Assembly (NCBI RefSeq): GCF_016839145.1
Contig: NZ_CP069303.1
Coordinates: 1,488,001 to 1,552,000, forward strand
Reading direction: 5' to 3'
DNA: 64,000 nucleotides
Source of the DNA: Shinella sp. PSBB067
Lineage (GTDB): Bacteria; Pseudomonadota; Alphaproteobacteria; Rhizobiales; Rhizobiaceae
The notes under the pieces are model-generated. The model worked only from the letters and a program-made list of their open reading frames with translations. It did no database searches and was not told where the DNA came from. The position numbers and the translations under genes are program-made. This document shows positions 28,098-39,299 of this stretch, piece by piece. Position 1 is the stretch's first letter. Every line of letters starts with the position of its first letter.

Positions 28098-28173
28098 GCT
28101 TTCCTCCCCGCAGTCTGCTTGCGGAGTTGTAGACACAAGGCCGCATCGGTTCAACGGCAGGGCGCAGGACACT

Positions 28174-29124
28174 TTAGTCGAAGGCGATGTCAGCCTCGAC
28201 CCTGCGGTTCTTCTGCTCGCGCCAGATGATGAAGAGGCCCGAGCCGACGATGATCGCGATGCCGAGCCACTTGGAGGGCGTCGGGAAGTCGCCGAAGATC
28301 GCGTAGCCGAGCACGGTCGCCGAGATGATCTCGAAATACTGGAACGGCGCGAGGAGCGAGAGCGGCGCCAGGCGGAACGCCCGCACCACGAGGATATGCG
28401 CATAGCCCGACAGCGCGCCGAGGATCAAAAGCAGGACGAGGGTGAAGAGCGAGGGCGGCAGCGAGGTCGCGAAATCGGCTATTCCCGCCGCCCCTCCGAG
28501 GAACAGCGCCGCGCCCATGAAGAGCGTGCCGCCGAAGCCGGCGATCGTCTGCATGGTGAGCGGGGAATCGGCCTCGCCGATGGCGCGGTTCATGAAGAGG
28601 TAGATGGAATACAGGAAGGCGCAGGCGACCGGCAGCAGCGCCGTCCAGCCGAACAGGATGAAGCTCGGCTGGATGACGATGAGCGCGCCGCCGAAACCGA
28701 CCATGATGGCGAGCCACCGCCGCCAGCCGACGCGCTCGCCGAGGAAGACCGCGGACATGGCCGTGAGGATGAAGGGCTCGACGAAGTAGATCGCGAAGAC
28801 GTCCGCCAGCGGCATGTATTTCACGGCCGCGAAGAACAGGAGGCTCGCCGCGCCGTGGATCGCGCCGCGCAGCAGGTTGAGCCATGGCCGTTTCGGCCGC
28901 AGCGTCGCGCTGCCGGCCGCCGTGAAGATCAGCGGGATCGTGCAGACGATCTGGAAGAAGAAGCGGTAGAACGTCACCTGCCCCGGCGACATGCCGGCGA
29001 ACGTCGCCATGTACTTGGCGATCGCGTCCATGCCGGGAAGCATCAGCATGGCGGCGGCCATCAGGATCACGCCCTGCATCGTGTTGCCGCCCTGTCGATC
29101 GCTGGTTCCGGCCGTCGCGTTCAT
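28174..29124 (-). CDS. EamA/DMT family transporter
   Basis: 316 residues from the ATG at 29124, with GGGAG upstream. About ten hydrophobic helices arranged as two EamA repeats are visible, for example MQGVILMAAAMLMLPGMDAIAKYMATFAGM and LGIAIIVGSGLFIIW. It also carries the family pattern PLADVFAIYFVEPFILTAMSAVFLGERVGWRRWLAI. These drug/metabolite exporters sit in the inner membrane and handle diverse small solutes, so the substrate cannot be named. It lies upstream of pccA on the same strand with a 76-base spacer. Confidence 0.9.
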   Translation of the reverse strand: MNATAGTSDRQGGNTMQGVILMAAAMLMLPGMDAIAKYMATFAGMSPGQVTFYRFFFQIVCTIPLIFTAAGSATLRPKRPWLNLLRGAIHGAASLLFFAAVKYMPLADVFAIYFVEPFILTAMSAVFLGERVGWRRWLAIMVGFGGALIVIQPSFILFGWTALLPVACAFLYSIYLFMNRAIGEADSPLTMQTIAGFGGTLFMGAALFLGGAAGIADFATSLPPSLFTLVLLLILGALSGYAHILVVRAFRLAPLSLLAPFQYFEIISATVLGYAIFGDFPTPSKWLGIAIIVGSGLFIIWREQKNRRVEADIAFD

Positions 29125-29277
29125 GCGTGTCTCCCTCGCTCGCCCCTGCATACCGCTTTTCGGCCGGCAGGCAATGCCGGAAATCTGTCATTGCGCAGGC
29201 GGCGCGAAGCGGCGCAATTGAGGTAGAAGGCGGTGCCCCGCTGCCTGTAGACTGACCGAAAGGCAATGGAGGCCGCG

Positions 29278-29682
29278 ATGACCTTCCCCGGCGAGAACAA
29301 CACCATCCCCTTCCCTTCGGGCCGCGCCGACGGCGACACGCTCGGCGGCCGCATCTGGCGGGCGCGCGATGCGCTGGACCTGTCGCTCGAAGGCCTCGCC
29401 GCGCGGCTGGGCCTGCCCGAAGAAACGGTCGGCGGCTGGGAACGTGACCATGCCGAACCCGACACCAAGGCGCTCTTCATGCTGGCCGGCGTGCTCTCGG
29501 TCTCCCCCTCCTGGCTGATCGCCGGCATCGGCGCGGCCCCGGCTGACCCGGACGGCGAGGAGAACCCGCACCCGCTGCTGCGCCAGCTTCAGGCGGTCCA
29601 GCGACTTCACGACGAGACGGGCAAGGCGATCGCGGCGCTTGAGGCCGAGATCGCTCGTTTGATCAAAAAAGATCAGGGCTGA
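29278..29682 (+). CDS. XRE-type helix-turn-helix regulator
   Basis: 134 residues from the ATG at 29278, preceded by GGAGG. An N-terminal XRE helix-turn-helix (RIWRARDALDLSLEGLAARLGLPEETVGGWERDHAEPDTKALFMLAGVLSV) is followed by a linker. The C-terminal heptad-like helix (QLQAVQRLHDETGKAIAALEAEIARLIKK) probably dimerises. No cupin or other sensor domain is present. It lies directly upstream of adhC in the same direction and could regulate it, though nothing in the sequence proves that. Confidence 0.85.
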   Translation: MTFPGENNTIPFPSGRADGDTLGGRIWRARDALDLSLEGLAARLGLPEETVGGWERDHAEPDTKALFMLAGVLSVSPSWLIAGIGAAPADPDGEENPHPLLRQLQAVQRLHDETGKAIAALEAEIARLIKKDQG

Positions 29683-29766
29683 CATTTTTCCATTGGCCGC
29701 ACTTGAGACGCCGGACCGGCTCTGCAATGGTCGGCCCGAAACAGAATCCGCATAAGGGAGACGAAA

Positions 29767-30893
<1,127 letters not shown>

Positions 30894-30894
<1 letters not shown>

Positions 30895-31367
30895 TGACGG
30901 CAACCGCCTACGGCGTCGACGTGCGGAGGATGGAATCCTTCTCCGCCGTCGAGCTCTACGCATTGCTGAAACTGCGCGTCGACGTCTTCGTCGTCGAGCA
31001 GGCCTGCCCCTATCCGGAGCTGGACGGCAAGGACGCGGACGCCCTCCATCTTCGCCTGCTGGTCGATGGCGAAACCGCCGCCTATGCCCGCATTTGGCGG
31101 CCCGAAAACGCCGCGCCGCGCATCGGCCGCGTCCTCGTTTCGCCGGGTCATCGCGGCAGGAAGCTCGGCGAAGCCCTGATGCGGGAAGCGATCGGCGCGT
31201 GCGGAACCCGTTTTCCCGGCATGCCGATCGAGCTTTCCGCGCAGAGCTATCTGCTGCAATTCTACCGCTCCCTAGGCTTTTTCCCGACATCGGAGGAATA
31301 TGTCGAGGACGGCATCCCGCATATCGACATGCGCCGGGCCGGCGCAGGCGATGCGCAACACGCCTGA
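30894..31367 (+). CDS. GNAT N-acetyltransferase (ElaA-like)
   Basis: 157 residues. The start ATG overlaps the adhC stop by one base (TGATG), implying translational coupling. The acetyl-CoA-binding motif is IGRVLVSPGHRGRKLGEALMREAI and the C-terminal AQSYLLQFYRSLGF is typical. FSAVELYALLKLRVDVFVVEQACPYPELDGKD marks the ElaA subgroup. The substrate is unknown. Its coupling to formaldehyde oxidation genes is conserved-looking but unexplained. Confidence 0.9.
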
Positions 31368-31406
31368 CCGGCAGCGAAGCGCCGTGTCCAAGGAAAGAAC
31401 GACCGC

Positions 31407-31886
31407 ATGAGCGAGGACCTGCCCACCATCTATGTCGACGCGGATGCCTGCCCGGTGAAGCCTGAGATCCTCAAGGTGGCGGAGCGCCACGGCCTGGCGG
31501 TGACCTTCGTCGCCAATTCGGGCCTGCGGCCTTCGCGCGATCCGATGGTGCGGAACGTCATCGTCTCCGGCGCCTTCGATGCGGCGGACGACTGGATCGC
31601 GGAGAATGTGCAGCAAGGCGACATCGTCGTCACGGCGGACGTGCCGCTGGCAGGGCGCACGGTCGCCAAGGGCGCGCATGTCACCGGCCCGACCGGCCGG
31701 CTCTTTGACAAATCGAACATCGGCATGGCGAGTGCCATGCGCGACCTCGGCGCGCATCTACGCGAAACCGGGGAGAGCAAGGGCTACAACGCGGCCTTCT
31801 CGCCGCGCGACCGCTCGACGTTTCTCGAAACGCTCGACCGCCTGTGCCGCCGCGCGAAGAATGAACGGGCGGGATCGCCATCATGA
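31407..31886 (+). CDS. YaiI/YqxD (DUF188) family protein
   Basis: 159 residues with the family start TIYVDADACPVKPEILKVAERHGLAVTFVAN. The later WIAENVQQGDIVVTADVPLAGRTVAKGAHVTGPTGRLFDKSNIGMASAMRDL matches the rest. The acidic YVDADACP resembles a PIN/NYN-type metal site, so a nuclease-like role has been suggested for the fold, but no activity is established. The last bases overlap the next gene (start 31883). Confidence 0.92.
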   Translation: MSEDLPTIYVDADACPVKPEILKVAERHGLAVTFVANSGLRPSRDPMVRNVIVSGAFDAADDWIAENVQQGDIVVTADVPLAGRTVAKGAHVTGPTGRLFDKSNIGMASAMRDLGAHLRETGESKGYNAAFSPRDRSTFLETLDRLCRRAKNERAGSPS

Positions 31887-32533
31887 CGGCAAAACCCGGG
31901 CCCAAGGTCTATGGCCGGCACGTGCCCTTCTATGTCGGCATCGGCGCGGCGGCGCTCGGCCTTGCGGGCGCGCTCTGGCTGAAGCCGGACTTCGCCGTTG
32001 CCGTCGCGGCCATCGCCTTCTTCCTGTGCTACCTGCTGCTGACGGCCTGGCGCCTGCCGCACCTGACGGCGGCCTATCTCGAGCACTATGCCACGGATAC
32101 GGACGAGCCGGTCGCCATCATCTTCGCCGTCACCTTTGCCGCCGCCGCCGTGGCGACGGGGTCGCTCTTCGTCGTCCTGAACCGGCCGGCGGCGACCGGC
32201 CTGGAATTCGTTCTCGCCTTCGCCTCGGTCGCGCTCGGCTGGCTCACCATCCACACCATGGCGGCGCTTCACTACGCCCATATCTACTGGCGGCCGGGCG
32301 GCGCGAAGATGCGGAAGGACAGAGGCCTTGCTTTTCCCGGCGACACCCAGCCCGGCGTCTACGACTTCCTCTACTTCGCCTTCGTGATCGGCATGACGGC
32401 ACAGACCTCGGACGTCGCGATCACCTCGACGGCGATGCGCAGGGTCAACCTGCTGCATGCCGTCGTTTCCTTCTTCTTCAACACGGTGCTGGTCGCCGCC
32501 GCGGTCAACGCGGCCGTGGCGCTCGCCTCCTGA
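31883..32533 (+). CDS. DUF1345 family membrane protein
   Basis: 216 residues with five hydrophobic segments. The sequence SVALGWLTIHTMAALHYAHIYW and the later YDFLYFAFVIGMTAQTSDVAITSTAMRRVNLLHAVVSFFFNTVLVAAAVN are characteristic of DUF1345. It is an inner membrane protein of unknown function. It overlaps the upstream DUF188 gene by four bases (ATGA), consistent with one operon reaching fghA. Confidence 0.9.
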   Translation: MTAKPGPKVYGRHVPFYVGIGAAALGLAGALWLKPDFAVAVAAIAFFLCYLLLTAWRLPHLTAAYLEHYATDTDEPVAIIFAVTFAAAAVATGSLFVVLNRPAATGLEFVLAFASVALGWLTIHTMAALHYAHIYWRPGGAKMRKDRGLAFPGDTQPGVYDFLYFAFVIGMTAQTSDVAITSTAMRRVNLLHAVVSFFFNTVLVAAAVNAAVALAS

Positions 32534-32551
32534 AACCGATCGGAGTTTTCC

Positions 32552-33385
32552 ATGAAAGTGCTTTCCCAGAACACCGCCTTCGGCGGCATGCAGGGCGTCT
32601 TCGCTCATGATTCGGAAGCCTGCAAATGCGAGATGACCTTCGCCGTCTTCGTGCCGCCGCAGGCGATCCACGAGCCGCGCCCGGTGCTCTGGTATCTCTC
32701 CGGCCTCACCTGCACCCATGCCAACGTGATGGAAAAGGGCGAATACCGCCGCATGGCCGCCGAGCTCGGCCTCATCATCGTCTGCCCCGACACCAGCCCG
32801 CGCGGCAACGACGTGCCGGATGAGATCACCAACTGGCAGATGGGCAAGGGCGCGGGCTTCTATCTCGACGCCACCGAGGAGCCCTGGGCCGAGAACTTCC
32901 GGATGTACAGCTATGTGACGGAAGAGCTGCCGAACTTCCTCCGCCAGCATTTCCGCATGGACATGAGCCGCCAGGGCATCTTCGGCCACTCGATGGGCGG
33001 GCACGGCGCCATGACGATCGCGCTCAAGCATCCGGACCGCTTCAGGAGCTGCTCGGCCTTCGCGCCCATCGTCGAGCCCACCACCGCCGACTGGTCGGTC
33101 CCGGCCTTCGAGAAATATCTCGGCGCCGACAAGGCGAAATGGCGGGAATATGACGCCTGCGCGCTCGTCGCCGACGGCGCCCGCTTCCCGGAATTCCTGA
33201 TCGACCAGGGCAAGGCGGACGGTTTCCTCGAAAACGGCCTGCGTCCCTGGCTCTTCGAGGAGGCGGTCAAGGATACCGACATCGAGCTGACGCTGCGCAT
33301 GCACGAGCGCTACGACCATTCCTACTACTTCATCTCGACCTTCATGGACGATCACCTGAAGTGGCACGCCGAGCGGCTCGGCTGA
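32552..33385 (+). CDS. fghA: S-formylglutathione hydrolase
   Basis: 277 residues. It hydrolyses S-formylglutathione to formate and glutathione, completing formaldehyde detoxification begun by AdhC in the same cluster. The esterase-D fold is visible with nucleophile Ser147 in GHSMGGHGAM. The Asp lies in LIDQGKADGFL and the His in RYDHSYYFISTF. PRGNDVPDE and WYLSGLTCTHANVMEKG are family motifs. Length and all catalytic residues are normal. Confidence 0.96.
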   Translation: MKVLSQNTAFGGMQGVFAHDSEACKCEMTFAVFVPPQAIHEPRPVLWYLSGLTCTHANVMEKGEYRRMAAELGLIIVCPDTSPRGNDVPDEITNWQMGKGAGFYLDATEEPWAENFRMYSYVTEELPNFLRQHFRMDMSRQGIFGHSMGGHGAMTIALKHPDRFRSCSAFAPIVEPTTADWSVPAFEKYLGADKAKWREYDACALVADGARFPEFLIDQGKADGFLENGLRPWLFEEAVKDTDIELTLRMHERYDHSYYFISTFMDDHLKWHAERLG

Positions 33386-33465
33386 GACCGGATATGGCCG
33401 GGGTGCATGGCTGACATGCCACCCCTGCCCTTGCTCTTGCCTTGCCGATGCGCAATAGTTCGCGC

Positions 33466-33520
33466 CGGTAGACGGCTACCGCCGGAAGGCATCCGGTCAC
33501 GATCGCGGGGACGGCCTCGC
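33466..33520 (+). promoter_or_regulatory. Guanidine-II (mini-ykkC) riboswitch
   Basis: Two hairpins carry the diagnostic ACGR tetraloop. CGGTAG-ACGG-CTACCG (33466-33481) is a perfect six-base-pair stem. GCGGGG-ACGG-CCTCGC (33505-33520) has six pairs, one of them G-U. They are separated by about 23 nt and the second lies 12 bases before the GGAG site of sugE. This is exactly the known guanidine-II aptamer layout and the known target gene. Ligand-driven dimerisation of the loops would free the ribosome site. Confidence 0.88.
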
Positions 33521-33543
33521 TCCCTTGAAACGGAGTAGGTGCA

Positions 33544-33858
33544 ATGCCCTGGATCCTTCTTACCCTCGCAGGTCTCTTCGAAATCGGCTGGGCCATCGGC
33601 CTGAAATATACCGACGGCTTCACGCGGATCGTTCCCACCGCTTTGACCGCCGCTTCCATGCTCGTCAGCATCGTGCTGCTCGGCCTCGCCGTGAAGACGC
33701 TGCCCATGGGCACGGCCTATGCCATCTGGACCGGCATCGGCACGGTCGGCACGGTCATCCTCGGCATCGTCCTCTTCGCCGAGCCGGTCACGGCCATGCG
33801 CCTCGGCTGCATCGCCCTCATCGTCACCGGCATCCTCGGCCTGAAGTTCGTCGCCTAG
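33544..33858 (+). CDS. sugE: SMR-family guanidinium exporter (SugE/Gdx)
   Basis: 104 residues with four transmembrane helices. The conserved Glu13 (LAGLFEIGWAIGLKYTDGF) is the proton/substrate-coupling residue, and GTAYAIWTGIGTVGTVILG is the Gdx-type loop. Proteins of this subtype export guanidinium in exchange for protons rather than broad drugs. The guanidine-II riboswitch directly upstream supports the Gdx assignment. The stop overlaps the convergent DoxX gene by four bases. Confidence 0.93.
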   Translation: MPWILLTLAGLFEIGWAIGLKYTDGFTRIVPTALTAASMLVSIVLLGLAVKTLPMGTAYAIWTGIGTVGTVILGIVLFAEPVTAMRLGCIALIVTGILGLKFVA

Positions 33859-34241
33859 CCGCGACGGTTGTCGAGCGCGAAGGCGCCCGGTCCCGCGACC
33901 GTCAGGTAGAGGAAGACGAAGCAGAAGAGGATCGCGGCGTCGCCGTGATTGTTGACCGGGAAGAAGCTCTGCGGCGCATGGGCCATGAAATAGGCGACCG
34001 CCATGAAGCCGCAGAGCACGAAGGCCGCGGGCCGCGTGAAGGGCCCCACCAGGATCAGGATCCCGCCGACGACCTCCAGCGTGCCCGCCACGCCCATGAG
34101 GTTCATCAGGTCACCGAACGGCTGTTCGGCGGGCGGAAAATTGAAGAACTTCTGCGTGCCGTGCTCGATGAAGAGCAGCGCGGCCATGATGCGGAGCGCG
34201 GCCAGCGCCTGCGGCCGCCAGGCGGACAAACGGTCGAACAT
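33855..34241 (-). CDS. DoxX family membrane protein
   Basis: 128 residues from the ATG at 34241; a GTG at 34250 is in frame but the ribosome site fits the ATG. Four hydrophobic segments are visible, with FIEHGTQKFFNFPPAEQP, the characteristic DoxX early motif, and VGGILILVGPFTRPAAFVLCGFMAVAYFMAH. DoxX proteins are small inner membrane proteins linked in various organisms to redox or sulphur functions; no role can be assigned here. It precedes no obvious partner and sits 21 bases downstream of pccB on the same strand. Confidence 0.9.
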   Translation of the reverse strand: MFDRLSAWRPQALAALRIMAALLFIEHGTQKFFNFPPAEQPFGDLMNLMGVAGTLEVVGGILILVGPFTRPAAFVLCGFMAVAYFMAHAPQSFFPVNNHGDAAILFCFVFLYLTVAGPGAFALDNRRG

Positions 34242-34262
34242 GCCTTGCACTCCCCTTCCGGT

Positions 34263-35795
<1,533 letters not shown>

Positions 35796-35886
35796 GATCC
35801 CTCGGTTCCTCCCGTTTGTGACAACGGATTAGCATGCGGAACCGGGGGCTTGAAGGGGATCGCCCTACATAGATGGTCTTAGACGG

Positions 35887-36672
35887 TCAGCGCGGGAGAT
35901 CGGCAAGCACGGCGGCGGCGACGTCCATCTCCCCGCGCCGCAATTCGCGGCGGCGGAAGGCCTCCTCGTCGGTGCCCCATTGATCGATCTGCCAGTCCTC
36001 GTCGACATGGGCGAGCGACCAGGCCCGGTCGGCATCCACCACGCCTTCGGCCAGCGCCAGCGCCAGCAGCGCCGAGCCGGTCAGCGTCGTCACCGTATGC
36101 AGGCAGGCGAGCGCCAGCGGATCGCGCCAGGCGGACAGCGCATCCGAGAAGGCGGCGATGGCCTGTACGGGCTGTTCCTGGTGCATCACGCCTTCGACGA
36201 GGATGAAGCGCGCGCCCCTGGCGTCGGCCGCCCAGCGGATGATCGGGTCCCAGCCCTCGCGCTGCCGCTGGACGAGGCCATCAGGCGAATCCGCGCGGTA
36301 GCAGAGCATGTCCGTGCCGGCGAAGCGCACGATCTCCTCGAAGACGGCATCGAGATTGTCCGCCACGCCATCGACGGCCGTATTGACGAGGCGCGTTACC
36401 GGCATCTTCGCGGGGTCGATCTCCTCGCCCTGCCCGTCCCATTCGGCGCGCAGACGCTCGGCGATGGCGGGGGCCGGCACGGCGAGCAGCTTCTTGCCGG
36501 GCGTGCGCACGGGGCGGCCGTCGAGCAGGATGCGGTGGCCCTCCTCCGTGCTGTCGATCGAGACCGCCTTGTAGAACCGCTTCGGCAGCGGCCGCTTCAT
36601 CTGGATCTGCGCGCGGCGAACCGGATCGGGATCGCTCATCGCCTCGGAAAGGTCGCTCAGGATGTCACGCAT
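35887..36672 (-). CDS. ATP12 family F1-ATPase assembly chaperone
   Basis: 261 residues from the ATG at 36672 (MRDILSDLSEAMSDPDPVRR). It overlaps the upstream HAD gene by eight bases. The family pattern is KRFYKAVSIDSTEEGHRILLDGRPVRTPGKKLLAVPAPAIAERLRAEWDGQGEEIDPAKMPVTRLVNTAVDGV, followed by CLHTVTTLTGSALLALALAEGVVDADRAWSLAHVDEDWQIDQWGTDEEA. ATP12 binds the alpha subunit during F1 assembly in mitochondria and alphaproteobacteria. This is a typical alphaproteobacterial marker. Confidence 0.94.
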   Translation of the reverse strand: MRDILSDLSEAMSDPDPVRRAQIQMKRPLPKRFYKAVSIDSTEEGHRILLDGRPVRTPGKKLLAVPAPAIAERLRAEWDGQGEEIDPAKMPVTRLVNTAVDGVADNLDAVFEEIVRFAGTDMLCYRADSPDGLVQRQREGWDPIIRWAADARGARFILVEGVMHQEQPVQAIAAFSDALSAWRDPLALACLHTVTTLTGSALLALALAEGVVDADRAWSLAHVDEDWQIDQWGTDEEAFRRRELRRGEMDVAAAVLADLPR

Positions 36673-37330
36673 CGGAAATCTCCAGCCATTCGAGAAGGTC
36701 GGCGGGCGTGCGCAGGATGTGATCCGCGCCGGCCTCGACCAGCTCGGGCACGGAGGCATAGCCCCAGGAAACGCCGATCGCCCTGGCGCCGGCCGCCTTC
36801 GCCATCTGCATATCGTAGATCGCATCGCCGATGACAACCGTCCGGGCCGCATCGACGCCCGCCTCGCCGCAGCATTCCGTCACCATGGCAGGATGCGGCT
36901 TGGAGGGGCAATCGTCCGCCGTGCGCGAGACGAGGAATGTCCGGTCGAAGCCGTGCGTGGCACGGATGAGGTCGAGGCCGCGGCGGGATTTTCCCGTGAC
37001 GGCGCCAAGGATCAAGTCGTCCTCCCGCTCCAGCCGCGCCATCATGGCGCCGATGCCGGGAAAGAGCGGTTCCTGGAAGCCTGCCTCGGCCCGCACGCCG
37101 GTAAAGATGGCCTTGTAATGCGCGGTCATCGCCAGCGCCTCGTCATCGACATGCGGCTTGCCCTGCATGCGGGCGATCGCGATGTCGAGCGTGAGCCCGA
37201 TGATCGCCTTGGTCTCGGAGACGTCCGGCCGGGCACGGCCGAAATCGACGAAGGTGCGCGCCATCACCTCGTGGATCAGCTTCACGCTGTCGACCAGCGT
37301 GCCGTCGCAATCGAAGAGAACGAGCCGCAT
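36665..37330 (-). CDS. HAD-superfamily phosphatase (Gph-like)
   Basis: 221 residues. Motif I is LVLFDCDGTLVDS, motif II is GAVTGKSRRG, and motif III/IV are KPHPAMVTECC and VVIGDAIYDMQMAKAAG. An alpha-helical cap is present. This is a Gph/phosphoglycolate-phosphatase-like HAD hydrolase; the substrate is not defined. The start overlaps the rluC-type gene's stop by one base (TGATG) and its end overlaps ATP12 by eight, so all three form a tightly coupled operon. Confidence 0.9.
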   Translation of the reverse strand: MRLVLFDCDGTLVDSVKLIHEVMARTFVDFGRARPDVSETKAIIGLTLDIAIARMQGKPHVDDEALAMTAHYKAIFTGVRAEAGFQEPLFPGIGAMMARLEREDDLILGAVTGKSRRGLDLIRATHGFDRTFLVSRTADDCPSKPHPAMVTECCGEAGVDAARTVVIGDAIYDMQMAKAAGARAIGVSWGYASVPELVEAGADHILRTPADLLEWLEISDA

Positions 37331-38325
37331 CAGTGGTCTTCCCCGTCCGCCGCGCTCTGGTCGAAGCCGAAGAGGTTCCAGGTCTGCACCATGTGCGGCG
37401 GCAGCGGCGCGGTCACGCGCAGGCGCCCGCCGGAGGGATGCGGAATGTCGATGTGGCGGGCATGGAGGTGCAGGCGGTTCTGCACGCCGCCCGGGAAGTT
37501 CCAGTTGACGTCCGCGTCGAAATATTTGGGGTCGCCGAGGATCGGGTGGCCGATATGGGCCGCGTGGACGCGAAGCTGGTGGGTGCGGCCGGTATAGGGC
37601 TCCATCTCCAGCCAGGCGAAATTCTGCCCGGCCTGCTCGACGACGCGGTAGAAGGAGACGGCGTGATCCGCGCCGTCCTCGCCGTGCCTGGCGATCCGCA
37701 TGCGGTCGCCGTCCGGCGTCTGCTCCTTGACCAGCCAGGTGGAGATCTTGTCCTCCCGCTTCTTCGGCACGCCCTTGACCACGGACCAGTAGGTCTTCTT
37801 GGTGTCGCGCTCGCGGAAGGCGGCTGTCAGCTTCTGCGCCGCGCCGCGCGTGCGGGCGATGACGAGAACGCCGGACGTGTCGCGGTCGAGGCGGTGCACG
37901 AGGCGCGGCTTCTCGCCCTTCTGGCTGGTCCAGGCCTCCAGCATCTTGTCGATATGCCGCGTGACGCCCGAGCCGCCCTGCACGGCGATGCCGGCCGGCT
38001 TGTTGAGCACGAAGACCTTGTCGTCCTCATGCAGCAGCATGCGGGCAAGCAGTTCGCCATCGGGGGAATGCTTCAGGTCGCGGCCGGCGATCGGGCCGGA
38101 CTTCGGCGCCTTGGCATCGACCTCCATCGGCGGGATGCGGACGGTCTGGCCGGGCTGCACGCGCGTATCGCTCTTGGCGCGGCCGCCATCGACGCGCACC
38201 TGGCCGGAGCGCAGCAGCTTCTGGAGCTGGCCGAAGCCGAGGCCCGGATAGTGGACCTTGAACCACCGGTCGAGGCGCATGCCCGCCTCGTCGTTGTCCA
38301 CCTGCCTGTGTTCGATGCCTGCCAT
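37330..38325 (-). CDS. RluC/RluD-type 23S rRNA pseudouridine synthase
   Basis: 331 residues from the ATG at 38325 (MAGIEHRQVDNDEAGMRLDRWFK). An S4 RNA-binding domain (RLDRWFKVHYPGLGFGQLQKLLRSGQVRVDGGRAK) precedes the catalytic domain. The catalytic Asp147 is in RLVHRLDRDTSGVLVIA, and the conserved YTGRTHQLRVHAAHIGHPILGDPKY follows. Proteins of this family modify uridines of 23S rRNA; RluC is the closest named group, but the exact target uridines cannot be read. It heads the operon with HAD and ATP12. Confidence 0.92.
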   Translation of the reverse strand: MAGIEHRQVDNDEAGMRLDRWFKVHYPGLGFGQLQKLLRSGQVRVDGGRAKSDTRVQPGQTVRIPPMEVDAKAPKSGPIAGRDLKHSPDGELLARMLLHEDDKVFVLNKPAGIAVQGGSGVTRHIDKMLEAWTSQKGEKPRLVHRLDRDTSGVLVIARTRGAAQKLTAAFRERDTKKTYWSVVKGVPKKREDKISTWLVKEQTPDGDRMRIARHGEDGADHAVSFYRVVEQAGQNFAWLEMEPYTGRTHQLRVHAAHIGHPILGDPKYFDADVNWNFPGGVQNRLHLHARHIDIPHPSGGRLRVTAPLPPHMVQTWNLFGFDQSAADGEDH

Positions 38326-38381
38326 GTGCGCCTTCTTTCGTTGCGCCGCTCTTAGCGCAAGAACAGGCCAAGGGGAACCGT

Positions 38382-38618
38382 CTAGAAGGCGCGGAAGGTG
38401 AGCGTGGTCAGCGAGCGCACGATGCCGGGGATGGAGGCGACATGGTCGTTGATGAACTTGCCGATGTCCTCCTCGCTGTCGACATAGACCTTCAGGAGGA
38501 GATCGTATTCGCCGCTGGTGGAGTAGAGCTCCGAGATGAGTTCCGTAGCGTAAAGCGCGTCCGCAACCTCGTAAGTCTTGCCCGGAGCGCATTGCAATTG
38601 CACGAAAATCGGCTTCAT
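38382..38618 (-). CDS. Stand-alone Lrp/AsnC ligand-binding (RAM) domain protein
   Basis: 78 residues from the ATG at 38618, with GGAGG upstream. MKPIFVQLQCAPGKTYEVAD and the later SELYSTSGEYDLLLKVYVDSEEDIGKFINDHVASIPGIVRSLTTLTF match the RAM domain of Lrp/AsnC regulators. The helix-turn-helix is absent, so it cannot bind DNA alone. Such proteins form amino-acid-binding octamers and may modulate full-length Lrp partners. It is a single gene upstream of the rluC-type gene. Confidence 0.9.
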   Translation of the reverse strand: MKPIFVQLQCAPGKTYEVADALYATELISELYSTSGEYDLLLKVYVDSEEDIGKFINDHVASIPGIVRSLTTLTFRAF

Positions 38619-38868
38619 CGGTCCTCCCGCGCCATCGGCGGCATCTGATCGTCTCGGCACGGTTCCGGTCGCATGCGCGCCAGCCCCGGCCCGGCCGCCG
38701 ACTCCGGCGGCGTTCTCCATCCCTTATGACGGAATTTCGCCGGCAAAGGCAAGGCCGGCCGAACTCGCGACAGCCGTTAAGATTCGATGAAAATGCAACC
38801 GCTGATATTCATATCCGCGAAAGACGCGACTGCTAGATTCCCACGACCGAACAACGATTGAAAACACC

Positions 38869-39156
38869 ATGACCCAGATCGTTACAGTCTCGCCGGCCAC
38901 GGCCGCCCATGCATCGCAGGGCACGAAGCTGCAGACGCGCACCGGCACGCTGTTCGAGGAGCGCATCCATCGCTGGAGCGAGGATGCCAGGGTGCGGGGC
39001 GATGCACGCACGGTGGCCGTCCTCAACGTCATTCATCCCCCGGCCCTCGCGCTCGCCCTCCTGACGGCGCCGACCGGCACGCCGCAGGTGACGATGGCCG
39101 AAGCCCAGCGCGTCTACGACGAGAACGGCGAACCGCTGCCACCGGACGCCGTCTGA
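38869..39156 (+). CDS. Small hypothetical protein, 95 residues
   Basis: The frame begins MTQIVTVSPATAAHASQGTK and ends GEPLPPDAV. It has GC3-rich codon use and a strong terminator 33 bases beyond its stop, which supports expression. No family is recognised. The middle (RTVAVLNVIHPPALALALL) is moderately hydrophobic but too short for a confident membrane helix. The ribosome site is weak. Confidence 0.55.
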   Translation: MTQIVTVSPATAAHASQGTKLQTRTGTLFEERIHRWSEDARVRGDARTVAVLNVIHPPALALALLTAPTGTPQVTMAEAQRVYDENGEPLPPDAV

Positions 39157-39189
39157 CATCCCAGGCAAGACCACCGTCCTCCACCTTGC

Positions 39190-39212
39190 AGGCCCCGCTT
39201 CGGGGCCTTTTT
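39190..39212 (+). terminator. Rho-independent terminator before the glycine riboswitch
   Basis: AGGCCCCG (39190-39197) and CGGGGCCT (39201-39208) pair around a CTT loop, followed by a T-run to 39212. Confidence 0.9.
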
Positions 39213-39299
39213 CCTGTCCTCTTCGCCCTACGACAAAAATTTGCTCGTCAGCGACGCCGCCTCTTGCCAAAGCGCAGGCAAGGTCGTTATCTGGAACCG

